Assembly: GCA_018991295.1 (NCBI GenBank)
Contig: JAGKSZ010000064.1
Span: 1 to 16,390 of the forward strand
Reading direction: 5' to 3'
DNA length: 16,390 nucleotides
Source of the DNA: Porphyrobacter sp.
GTDB taxonomy: Bacteria > Pseudomonadota > Alphaproteobacteria > Sphingomonadales > Sphingomonadaceae
This document shows positions 1 to 6,719 of this stretch, one piece after another (position 1 is the first letter of the stretch; every line of letters starts with the position of its first letter). The position numbers were made by a program, and so were the translations under genes. A model generated the notes under the pieces. The model ran no database searches. It was not told the origin of the DNA and saw only the letters and a program-made list of their open reading frames with translations.

Positions 1-543
1 GCTGGGTGTTTCTTCTCCAGCCACCCCGCCGATTTCACCCCCGTCTGCACCACCGAAATGGGCATGACCGCGCGCCTCGCCGCCGAATTCGACAAGCGGA
101 ACTGCAAGCCGCTCGGCCTTTCCACCGATACGGTCGCGGAACACCTCGCCTGGGTGAAGGATGTGAACGAAACTCAGGGTGTGACCCTTGCGTTTCCGAT
201 TGTGGCCGACCCTGATCTGGAAATCGCCAAGCTTTACGACATGATCCATCCCGATCAGTCGGAAACTGCGGCAGTGCGATCGGTGTTCATCATCGACCCG
301 GCGAGGAAAATTCGCCTGATCATGACTTATCCGATGAGCGTGGGCCGCAATTTCGACGAGATTCTGCGGGTCATCGACAGCCTCCAGCTGGCCGACCGCC
401 TAAAGATCGCCACCCCGGCCGATTGGCGCCCGGGCGACAAGGTGATCATCCCGCCTTCGGTCGATGATGCCACTGCGCAGGACCGTTTCCCGCAAGGGTT
501 TGAAACGATCAAACCCTATCTGCGGATGGTCGCGGTCGCCTGA
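1..543 (+). CDS. 1-Cys peroxiredoxin (Prx6 type), 5' end missing
   Basis: This is a thiol peroxidase that reduces hydrogen and organic peroxides in the cytoplasm. Reading frame 1 from the window edge gives the peroxidatic motif HPADFTPVCTTE with the catalytic cysteine at codon 46-48. The body and C-terminus are typical of the 1-Cys/Prx6 group: RSVFIIDP, then a PADWRPGDKVIIPP segment and FPQGFETIKPYLR. About 180 codons are present; the family usually has 210-220, so roughly the first 35 are outside the window. In the first 20 bases the expected residues before SHPADF (W-V-F-L-L) are found in frame 3, not frame 1, which suggests a one-base indel near 14-18. The gene is followed by a hairpin at 558-593. 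Family assignment is firm; the 5' edge is uncertain. Confidence 0.93.
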   Translation, partial: AGCFFSSHPADFTPVCTTEMGMTARLAAEFDKRNCKPLGLSTDTVAEHLAWVKDVNETQGVTLAFPIVADPDLEIAKLYDMIHPDQSETAAVRSVFIIDPARKIRLIMTYPMSVGRNFDEILRVIDSLQLADRLKIATPADWRPGDKVIIPPSVDDATAQDRFPQGFETIKPYLRMVAVA

Positions 544-557
544 CCTCGGCTCCTCAT

Positions 558-593
558 GCACCGCCGGGCTCCCCCCAGTTCGCCCGGCGGTGC
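558..593 (+). terminator. Terminator-like hairpin after the peroxiredoxin gene
   Basis: A perfect 12-bp GC-rich inverted repeat (GCACCGCCGGGC at 558-569 and its complement at 582-593) encloses a 12-base loop. It begins 15 bases after the peroxiredoxin stop codon. The downstream tract AACCCTTT is only weakly T-rich, so this is a likely but not textbook intrinsic terminator. It would separate the peroxiredoxin gene from the cyd block. Confidence 0.65.
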
Positions 594-671
594 AACCCTT
601 TCGGCTTCAAACCGTATATTGGATGCAGCCGTTGCAATTGATCGCTGTGGCAAAGGGATTAGCTGCCTACC

Positions 672-2123
672 ATGCTTGAAAACCTCGACGCGCTGCTGCT
701 CGCACGGATCCAGTTCGCCTTCACGGTGAGCTTTCACTTCTTCTTCCCGGCCTTTTCCATCGGGCTGGCAAGTTACCTCGCGGTGCTGGAAGGGCTGTGG
801 CTGAAGACCGGCAAATCGGTCTATCTCGACCTGTTCAAATACTGGCTGAAGATCTTCGCCATCGCCTTTGCGATGGGCGTCGTCTCGGGGATCGTCATGT
901 CCTATCAGTTCGGCACCAACTGGTCGGTGTTTTCGGACAAGGCAGGCCCGGTGATCGGGCCGTTGATGGCCTATGAGGTGCTGACCGCCTTCTTCCTCGA
1001 AGCAGGCTTTCTTGGCGTGATGCTGTTCGGGATGAACAAGGTTGGCAAGAAGCTGCACTTTGCCGCCACACTGATGGTCGCGCTGGGGACTTTCGTTTCG
1101 GCCTTCTGGATTCTCAGCGTGAACAGCTGGATGCAGACGCCCACGGGCTACATCCTTGGCGATAATGGCCAGTTCCTGCCCGGTGACAGCTGGTGGGACA
1201 TCGTCTTCAACCCGAGCTTTCCCTACCGCCTCGTGCACACAGTGATGGCGGCCTATCTGACGACCGCCTTTGTGGTCGGCGCAGTCGGCGCATGGCACCT
1301 GCTCAAGGACCGCGCCAACCCGCATGCGCGCAAGATGTTCTCGATGGCGATGTGGATGGCGGCGATTGTCACCCCTGCACAGATCTTCGCGGGTGACATG
1401 CACGGGCTCAATACGCTGGAACACCAGCCCGCCAAGGTGATGGCGATGGAGGGGCATTACCAGTCCCACCCCGAAGGCGCGCCGCTGATCCTGTTCGGCA
1501 TTCCTGATTCCGAGGCGAAGACGGTGCGCTATGCCATCGAAATTCCCAAGGCCTCGTCCTTCATCCTCAAGCACGATTGGAACGCGCCGCTGAAGGGTCT
1601 CGACACCGTGCCTGACGATCAGGAGCCGCCTGTCGGGATGCTGTTCTGGAGTTTCCGCATCATGGTCGGCATCGGGTTTGCGATGCTGGGCATCGGGCTG
1701 TGGAGCCTGTGGGGCCGGGTGCGGGGCAGACTTTACGATATGCCGTGGCTGCACCGTGCGGCGGTGCTGATGGGCCCCTCGGGCTTTGCTGCGGTGCTCG
1801 CCGGATGGATCACCACTGAGGTGGGCCGCCAGCCTTTCGTCATCTATGGCCTGCTGCGCACCGCCGATGCCGCAAGCCCGCTCGATGCGCCTGCAGTTGC
1901 CGCCTCGCTGCTGGCCTTCATCCTTGTCTATTTCACCGTCTTCGGGATCGGCGTGTGGTATATCCTCAGGCTGATGGGCAAGGCCCCGCAGCCGGGCGAA
2001 TATGGCGTCAAGCGCGGCGATGTCGGGCCGATCCGCACCGCGGGCATCACCCCGGGGCCGACGCAGAACCCCGGCGGCGAGGAGACGCTGCCATCGGCGG
2101 CACCGGAAAAGGAGCCGGTGTGA
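672..2123 (+). CDS. cydA: Cytochrome bd-type quinol oxidase subunit I, CIO-like
   Basis: CydA is the haem-bearing subunit of the inner-membrane bd oxidase, which oxidises quinol and reduces oxygen to water. The 483 residues contain the expected N-terminal histidine (H22) and E102 and E110 in the conserved YEVLTAFFLEAGF segment. Also present are H189 in the FPYRLVHT helix, K255 and E260 in the quinol-binding QPAKVMAMEG motif, M331 in FWSFRIMVG, and GRQP at 385-388. The Q-loop is short compared with E. coli CydA (522 residues), which fits the cyanide-insensitive (CIO/short Q-loop) branch. The start has only a weak ribosome site (AAGGG near 653-656). The stop codon overlaps the cydB start (TGATG). 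Subunit identity is secure; CIO physiology is inferred. Confidence 0.97.
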   Translation: MLENLDALLLARIQFAFTVSFHFFFPAFSIGLASYLAVLEGLWLKTGKSVYLDLFKYWLKIFAIAFAMGVVSGIVMSYQFGTNWSVFSDKAGPVIGPLMAYEVLTAFFLEAGFLGVMLFGMNKVGKKLHFAATLMVALGTFVSAFWILSVNSWMQTPTGYILGDNGQFLPGDSWWDIVFNPSFPYRLVHTVMAAYLTTAFVVGAVGAWHLLKDRANPHARKMFSMAMWMAAIVTPAQIFAGDMHGLNTLEHQPAKVMAMEGHYQSHPEGAPLILFGIPDSEAKTVRYAIEIPKASSFILKHDWNAPLKGLDTVPDDQEPPVGMLFWSFRIMVGIGFAMLGIGLWSLWGRVRGRLYDMPWLHRAAVLMGPSGFAAVLAGWITTEVGRQPFVIYGLLRTADAASPLDAPAVAASLLAFILVYFTVFGIGVWYILRLMGKAPQPGEYGVKRGDVGPIRTAGITPGPTQNPGGEETLPSAAPEKEPV

Positions 2124-3118
2124 TGGACCTCACCGTCGTCTGGGCCTTCATCATTGCCTTTGCCGTTTTCGCCTATGTGGTGATGGATGGCTTCGATCTG
2201 GGCATCGGCATCCTGTTCCCGACCTTCAAGGCAGGGCGCGAACGCGACCGGGCGATGAACTCTATCGCGCCGGTGTGGGACGGGAACGAGACCTGGCTGG
2301 TGCTGGGGGGAGGGGGCCTGTTTGCCGCCTTCCCGCTGGCCTATGCGGTGATCCTGCCTGCCACCTATCCGCTGATCATTGCGATGTTGCTGGGCCTTGT
2401 GTTCCGGGGCGTTGCCTTCGAATATCGCTGGAGGGACGCTGCGCACCAGAAATTCTGGGACAGGGCCTTTGCCGGCGGCTCACTGGTTGCCGCTCTGGCG
2501 CAAGGCATGACCCTGGGGGCGCTGCTGCAAGGGATCGAGGTGGAAGGCCGCGCCTATGCAGGCAGCTGGTGGGACTGGCTGACGCCCTATACCCTGCTCA
2601 CCGGCCTTGGCACGGTCGCGGGCTATGCGCTCTTGGGCAGCACCTGGCTGATCTGGAAGCTCGACGGCGAGGAACAGGCCCACGCCCGCAAGCTCGCAAT
2701 CCGCTGGGGCGCGGCAACCATTGTGCTGATGGGTGCAGTCAGCCTCTACAACATCGCGCTGAACGCCGAATATGCCGACCGCTGGCTGTCCGCCCCCGAA
2801 ATCTACTACGTCGCGCCGGTGCCGATCCTTACTGCGGTTGTCGCGCTGTCGATGCTTCGCGCAATCCTCAAGGAGCGCAATTCCAAGCCCTTCTGGCTCG
2901 GGATCGCGCTGTTTTTCCTGGGGATGAGCGGCCTGGGAGTGACGATCTGGCCCTATGCCGTGCCTGAAAGCGTCACCATCTGGGAGGCCGCCGCGCCCTA
3001 CCGCTCGCAGGCCTTCATGCTGGTGGGCGTGGCGCTGACCTTGCCGCTGATCCTTGCCTATACCGCATGGGCCTATTGGGTGTTCCGCGGGAAGGTGGCG
3101 GATGAAGGCTACCATTGA
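2123..3118 (+). CDS. cydB: Cytochrome bd-type quinol oxidase subunit II
   Basis: CydB is the second integral-membrane subunit of the bd oxidase. The protein has 331 residues when started at the ATG that overlaps the cydA stop; a GGAG ribosome site lies at 2111-2114. Longer upstream reading in this frame only crosses cydA and is not coding. Family signatures are visible: MDGFDLGIG (21-29), WDGNETWLVLGGGGLFAAFP (52-71), and about eight hydrophobic segments. Size and spacing match CydB of the short Q-loop group. It is clearly co-transcribed and probably translationally coupled to cydA. Confidence 0.97.
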   Translation: MDLTVVWAFIIAFAVFAYVVMDGFDLGIGILFPTFKAGRERDRAMNSIAPVWDGNETWLVLGGGGLFAAFPLAYAVILPATYPLIIAMLLGLVFRGVAFEYRWRDAAHQKFWDRAFAGGSLVAALAQGMTLGALLQGIEVEGRAYAGSWWDWLTPYTLLTGLGTVAGYALLGSTWLIWKLDGEEQAHARKLAIRWGAATIVLMGAVSLYNIALNAEYADRWLSAPEIYYVAPVPILTAVVALSMLRAILKERNSKPFWLGIALFFLGMSGLGVTIWPYAVPESVTIWEAAAPYRSQAFMLVGVALTLPLILAYTAWAYWVFRGKVADEGYH

Positions 3119-3152
3119 TGTCCTCAAGACGCGCAGCGGCAGGACAACAAGA

Positions 3153-3287
3153 ATGTTGAAGCCACCCGAGCATCCGCCCGAAGGCCCTCTGTGGCAACGC
3201 TTGCTGTGGATGGCGGGCATCTGGGCTGCGAGCGTCGCGGTGCTGGGCGTGGTTGCCTATGTCATCCGTCTGTGGATCGCGCCCTGA
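3153..3287 (+). CDS. DUF2474 small membrane protein (CydX-like)
   Basis: This is a 44-residue, single-span protein: a short proline-rich N-terminus (KPPEHPPEGPLWQRLL) and one hydrophobic helix at about 17-42 ending RLWIAP. Small proteins of this shape (DUF2474) follow cydAB in CIO-type operons and are thought to play the role CydX has in E. coli, stabilising the oxidase. The ATG at 3153 is preceded by AGGA at 3141-3144 with normal spacing. An alternative in-frame ATG at 3102 would overlap the end of cydB and add an uncharacteristic 17-residue leader. The stop codon overlaps the next gene (TGATG at 3285-3289). The family call is from pattern recognition; the function is inferred from location. 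Confidence 0.85.
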   Translation: MLKPPEHPPEGPLWQRLLWMAGIWAASVAVLGVVAYVIRLWIAP

Positions 3288-3628
3288 TGGTGAAGGTCTG
3301 GTACGATGGCGCCTGCCCGCTTTGCCAGCGCGAGATTGCGCTGATGCGGCGCTTGGACAAGGGTGCGGCCATCACGTTCGTCGATGTCGCTGCCGAGGGC
3401 GATCCCGCTTGCCCGATCGACCGCGCACAGCTTCTCGCCCGGTTCCACGCCGAGGAGGATGGCGTTGTCCATTCCGGTGCGGCTGCCTTTGCCGCGATGT
3501 GGCGGGCCATCCCGCTGCTCCGCCCGCTTGGCCTGCTTGCGCGCAACCGTAGCGTGCTGCGGATGCTTGAGGCGGCCTATGTGCGCTTCCTCAGGCTGCG
3601 CCCGCGCCTGCAACGGCTGTTTACCTAG
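3287..3628 (+). CDS. DCC-family (DUF393) thiol-disulfide oxidoreductase-like protein
   Basis: This 113-residue protein opens with VWYDGACPLCQRE, the DxxCxxC signature that names the DCC/DUF393 family (D7, C10, C13). The middle part (DGVVHSGAAAFAAMWRAIP, 58-76) is the second conserved block. The fold is predicted to be thioredoxin-like with a CxxC centre, but no substrate is established for the family. The ATG chosen overlaps the stop of the DUF2474 gene; a longer reading from 3191 would run through that gene and is rejected. Position and overlap place it in the cytochrome bd operon, so a role in oxidase assembly, haem handling or redox protection is possible but unproven. Confidence 0.85.
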   Translation: MVKVWYDGACPLCQREIALMRRLDKGAAITFVDVAAEGDPACPIDRAQLLARFHAEEDGVVHSGAAAFAAMWRAIPLLRPLGLLARNRSVLRMLEAAYVRFLRLRPRLQRLFT

Positions 3629-3696
3629 AAAACCGCTTGCCCTGAGGCGCTGCATCGTCTGAATTCCCGGCCACATAACGGGAGAGACCAGACGCC

Positions 3697-4863
3697 ATGA
3701 GCAATTTCGGCGCGATGCAGAACGAGATTTACAACGCCGGCCTGCGCGGCATCCTGCCGACCTATCCTGTCGATTTCGCCACTCTGGAAAAGCGCGCGCA
3801 CGAGGCGCTGGGGCCGATGCTGACCAACTATGTCGCAGGCGGCTGCGGGGATGAACACACGCAGGATCAGAATGCGGCGGCCTTTCACCACTGGGGCATG
3901 GTGCCGCGCATGATGGTCGATTGCACCACACGCGATCTGTCGATCGAGCTGTTCGGGCACACCTATCCCACCCCGCTGTTCATGGCCCCGATCGGCCTGA
4001 ATGGTGAGGCATCGCAGGACCGGCACGGGGATATGGCCGCCGCACGGGCATCGGCGCTCACGGGGGTGCCGTTCTGCGCCTCGACCCTCGCCAATGATCC
4101 GCTGGAGGATGTGAAGGCGGCCTGCGGGGATACGCCCGCCTGGTTCCAGCTCTACACCCCCAAGAACAAGGATCTGGCGACCAGCCTGATCCGCCGCGCC
4201 GAGGAGGCGGGCTACAGCGCGCTGGTGGTGACGCTCGATACCTGGGTCACGGGCTGGAGGCCGCGTGATCTCAACGCCTCAAACTTCCCGCAACTGCGCG
4301 GCAAGGTGCTCCAGAACTACTTTACCGATCCTGTCTTCCGCTCGCTGCTGGCAAAGCCGCCCGAGGAAGATCCGGCAGCAGCGATCTTCACCTGGGCGGC
4401 GACCTTCGGGCAGGTGTTGACCTGGCAGGACATGGCTTGGTTCAAATCGGTCACCAAATTGCCGATTGTTCTCAAGGGCATCTGCCACCCCGATGACGCT
4501 CGCCGGGCCGTCGATAGCGGGGCGGATGCGGTCTATTGCTCAAATCATGGAGGCAGGCAGGCCAATGGCGGGATCGCCACGATCGACCTTCTCGAAGATG
4601 TCGTTGCGGCCGCTGGCGATGTGCCCGTGCTGTTCGACAGCGGGGTGCGATCCGGCACTGATGCAGTAAAGGCTCTCGCGCTCGGAGCGCGGGCGGTGGG
4701 TGTGGGGCGGCCCTACACCTATGGCCTTGCACTGGGCGGGGCCGAGGGGGCCGCCTGGGTGTTAAGATCAATCCTGGCCGAGGCCGACCTTTTGATGGCC
4801 GTTAACGGTTACCCGACCCTTGCCGATGTCCGCGCTGCGGGGGCCAGGCGCACGGATCGCTGA
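3697..4863 (+). CDS. FMN-dependent alpha-hydroxy-acid oxidase, lactate 2-monooxygenase-like
   Basis: This enzyme belongs to the FMN family that oxidises L-2-hydroxy acids (lactate, glycolate, mandelate). Residues expected at the active site are present: Y45 (LTNYVAGG), FMN-binding MAPIG (96-100), Q151 and Y153 (QLYTPK), D181, K260 (VLKGI), and H284 and R287 in SNHGGRQANGG; the phosphate site follows (DSGVRSG, GVGRPY). Two stretches point to the lactate 2-monooxygenase branch: GCGDEHTQ (49-56) and LDTWVTGWRPRDLNASNFP (180-198). That enzyme turns lactate and oxygen into acetate, CO2 and water. Length is 388, normal for the group. GGGAGAG at 3680-3686 is a ribosome site for the ATG. Family is certain; the exact substrate is inferred. 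Confidence 0.9.
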   Translation: MSNFGAMQNEIYNAGLRGILPTYPVDFATLEKRAHEALGPMLTNYVAGGCGDEHTQDQNAAAFHHWGMVPRMMVDCTTRDLSIELFGHTYPTPLFMAPIGLNGEASQDRHGDMAAARASALTGVPFCASTLANDPLEDVKAACGDTPAWFQLYTPKNKDLATSLIRRAEEAGYSALVVTLDTWVTGWRPRDLNASNFPQLRGKVLQNYFTDPVFRSLLAKPPEEDPAAAIFTWAATFGQVLTWQDMAWFKSVTKLPIVLKGICHPDDARRAVDSGADAVYCSNHGGRQANGGIATIDLLEDVVAAAGDVPVLFDSGVRSGTDAVKALALGARAVGVGRPYTYGLALGGAEGAAWVLRSILAEADLLMAVNGYPTLADVRAAGARRTDR

Positions 4864-4963
4864 ATTTCAGGATGCAAGTGCGTTAACCACATTCCCTCTG
4901 TGTTTTCCACAGGGTTGCTGGTAAAACGATTGCATAACAACCAGCGAATCGGGGACGCGATCG
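4864..4963. other. Intergenic segment with a short hairpin
   Basis: This gap follows the FMN oxidase. It holds a perfect 5-bp hairpin, CTGTG (4898-4902) and CACAG (4908-4912) with loop TTTTC. The same bases include TTTTCCACA (4903-4911), one mismatch from a DnaA box, but it stands alone. GGGGA at 4951-4955 could serve as a ribosome site for the small reading frame at 4964. No clear promoter is visible. Confidence 0.4.
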
Positions 4964-5119
4964 ATGGCAAGACCGACCATCTGGTCCAGTGGGCCAGATC
5001 CCATGCGCCGTACCGTGTGTATCCAGGACGAACATTCGCGCCGGGCGCGTTACGGCCGGATTCAGCCGATGCAGCCGCGCCGGTCGATCCTTGAACGGAT
5101 TGCCAGCCTCATCGCCTGA
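4964..5119 (+). CDS. Possible small basic protein, unknown function
   Basis: A 51-codon reading frame starts at an ATG eight bases after GGGGA (4951-4955). The product is rich in arginine and ends in an amphipathic-looking segment (RRSILERIASLIA); the middle reads DEHSRRARYGRIQPM. Codons from residue 14 onward mostly end in G or C, as in neighbouring genes; the first 13 do less, so M14 (5003) may be the true start. I do not recognise a domain. Another reading frame (4900-5094) overlaps it and has less support. It lies between convergent genes. It may be a real small gene or chance. Confidence 0.4.
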   Translation: MARPTIWSSGPDPMRRTVCIQDEHSRRARYGRIQPMQPRRSILERIASLIA

Positions 5120-5128
5120 AGCGGCGGG

Positions 5129-6580
5129 CTAACTGCCCGCCCTTGCCAGCATCACCAGCTTGGTATCGGTAAAGGCGAGATAGCCTTCCTCGCCGCCTTC
5201 CGATCCGAACCCGCTGTCACCGACCCCGCCGAAGGGGGTTTCGGGTGATGATACAATCAGTTGGTTGATCCCCACCATTCCCGCACGCAAGGCTTTCCCG
5301 AGGTAGTGCGCTTCATCAAGGTCGCCGGAAAAGGCATAGGCGGCAAGGCCATAGCGCAAGCCATTGGCGATGCTCACGGCATCTTCGATGGCCCCAAAGG
5401 GGACGATCCCGGCGATCGGGCCGAAGGGTTCCTCGGTCATGAAGCGGCTGTCAGGTGCGGGGTTGGCGATCACGGTGGGGGGGAAGAAGAACCCCTTGCC
5501 GGGCAGGGCTGCCCCGCCGGTCACCACTTCGCCGCGGTTCCCCCGGCTATCTGCAACCACCTGTTCCATCGCGGAAATCCGGCGCGCATGGGCCAGCGGG
5601 CCCATCTCCACGCTGTCGTCCGCGCCGGCATCCCCGACCTTGATCCGGCTTGCCCTTGCGGCAAATTCAGCGACGAATTCCTCGTAGACTTCCCGTGCCA
5701 CCAGAAAGCGGGTGGGCGACACGCAGACCTGGCCTGCGTTGCGGAACTTGGTGGCCGCGCACATCGCCACGGCCCGCGCAAGATCGGCATTTTTGCTTAC
5801 GATAACAGGGGCATGGCCGCCAAGCTCGGGCGCAAAACGCTTCATGTGCGAGGCTGCCAGCGCGCCCAGTTGCTTGCCGATGGCGGTCGATCCGGTGAAG
5901 CTCACCTTGCGGGTCACGGGCGAGGCGATGAGGTGTTCGGCAATCGGCCCCGGATCGCCGTGGACGAGGTTCAGAACCCCGTCAGGCACCCCGGCATCGA
6001 CAAAGCATTCGACCAGCAATTGCGCAGAAGCGGGTGTGTTTTCAGCGGGTTTGAAGATCGCAGTGCACCCTGCCGCGAGCGCGCCGCCGATCTTCTTGGC
6101 GGGCAGGTTGACCGGGAAATTCCACGGGGTCAGCAGCACCGCCGGGCCGATCGGCTCGTGCGTTACCATCTGCGCGATCAGCTGATTGCCGCGCGTAGGG
6201 ATCAGCCGCCCCCCGCGCCGTTTGGCTTCTTCGCCAAGAAAATCAATCACATCGGCAGCCGAGGTAATCTCGCCCACGGCTTGCGCATGGGGCTTGCCCA
6301 TTTCGGCGGTGATGACCCTTGCGATTGTTCCGGCCCGTTCCCGCAGCAGATCGGCCGCCCGGCGCAGGATCAGGTGACGATCTGCCCCCGATGTCGCGCT
6401 CCACCGCGGGAAGGCATCGCCTGCGGCCTTGAGCGCGGCATCGAGCTGGCTGGTCCCGGCCTTGGGGCACTGCCCGATCACATCGCCGGTGGCCGGGTTC
6501 ACCACATCCATCACCCCGGCATCACCGGCTGCGATCCACTTGCCGCCGATGAACAGCTTGAGGGTCGGATAGGCAATCAT
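5129..6580 (-). CDS. NAD(P)-dependent aldehyde dehydrogenase, succinate-semialdehyde dehydrogenase type
   Basis: This cytoplasmic enzyme oxidises an aldehyde to the acid using NAD(P)+. The 483 residues carry the full catalytic set: N154 in TPWNFPVNLP, K177 in IFKPAENTP, the FTGSTAIG cofactor loop (228-235), E252 in PELGGHAP, and nucleophile C286 in RNAGQVCVSPTR. The C-terminal PFGGVGDSGFGSEGG block is normal. It resembles the GabD/succinate-semialdehyde group, but substrate cannot be read with certainty. I start it at the ATG at 6580 because AAGGA lies seven bases upstream; a TTG two codons earlier sits too close to that site. Its upstream region contains the parS-like palindrome. Confidence 0.92.
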   Translation of the reverse strand: MIAYPTLKLFIGGKWIAAGDAGVMDVVNPATGDVIGQCPKAGTSQLDAALKAAGDAFPRWSATSGADRHLILRRAADLLRERAGTIARVITAEMGKPHAQAVGEITSAADVIDFLGEEAKRRGGRLIPTRGNQLIAQMVTHEPIGPAVLLTPWNFPVNLPAKKIGGALAAGCTAIFKPAENTPASAQLLVECFVDAGVPDGVLNLVHGDPGPIAEHLIASPVTRKVSFTGSTAIGKQLGALAASHMKRFAPELGGHAPVIVSKNADLARAVAMCAATKFRNAGQVCVSPTRFLVAREVYEEFVAEFAARASRIKVGDAGADDSVEMGPLAHARRISAMEQVVADSRGNRGEVVTGGAALPGKGFFFPPTVIANPAPDSRFMTEEPFGPIAGIVPFGAIEDAVSIANGLRYGLAAYAFSGDLDEAHYLGKALRAGMVGINQLIVSSPETPFGGVGDSGFGSEGGEEGYLAFTDTKLVMLARAGS

Positions 6581-6613
6581 GGGCAATTCCTTTGGTCAGC
6601 GATTGCGGCGCAT

Positions 6614-6629
6614 TGTTTCACGTGAAACG
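6614..6629. other. parS site (ParB-binding chromosome centromere)
   Basis: The sequence TGTTTCACGTGAAACG matches the canonical parS consensus TGTTTCACGTGAAACA at 15 of 16 positions. The inner 14 bases (GTTTCACGTGAAAC, 6615-6628) are a perfect palindrome. It lies in the non-coding gap 34 bases upstream of the aldehyde dehydrogenase ATG. ParB spreads from such sites and loads SMC; parS sites cluster near the replication origin in most bacteria. No parAB, dnaA or other origin gene is in the window. I found no second copy here. Confidence 0.85.
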
Positions 6630-6640
6630 CCTGCGCAAGC

Positions 6641-6719
6641 GGGGGTCAGGCAGGGGGCTGGAGGGGGGTGAGGAGGGGTCTGGCAGGGGTCTGGCAGGGG
6701 TCTGGGCCGGGTCTAGACC
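6641..6719. repeat. G-rich tandem repeat beside parS
   Basis: The + strand is purine- and G-rich here. An 11-base unit GGGGTCTGGCA occurs at 6675-6685 and 6686-6696, followed by a partial third copy at 6697-6706 (GGGGTCTGGG). Looser copies precede it (GGTCAGGCAGG, GGGGCTGGAGG). It ends in the 10-bp palindrome GGTCTAGACC (6710-6719), whose CTA is the stop codon of the fumarylacetoacetate hydrolase gene on the other strand. No function is evident; runs of four or more G could fold into a quadruplex. Confidence 0.6.

Noticed and set aside
634..656. FNR/ANR-like box (TTGAT at 639) ahead of cydA
   Set aside because: The left half TTGAT is present but the right half at the required spacing is not ATCAA; no credible dyad.
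516..1754. Long open frame on the - strand opposite cydA (412 codons)
   Set aside because: It is the antisense shadow of cydA in GC-rich DNA; composition is His/Arg/Gly/Pro-rich with no domain, while cydA is unmistakable.
4903..4911. DnaA-box-like TTTTCCACA
   Set aside because: One mismatch from the consensus, single copy, no AT-rich stretch or other boxes nearby, so it does not support an origin here.
5261..6625. Long open frame on the + strand opposite the aldehyde dehydrogenase (454 codons)
   Set aside because: Antisense shadow; the opposite strand has every catalytic residue of the aldehyde dehydrogenase family.
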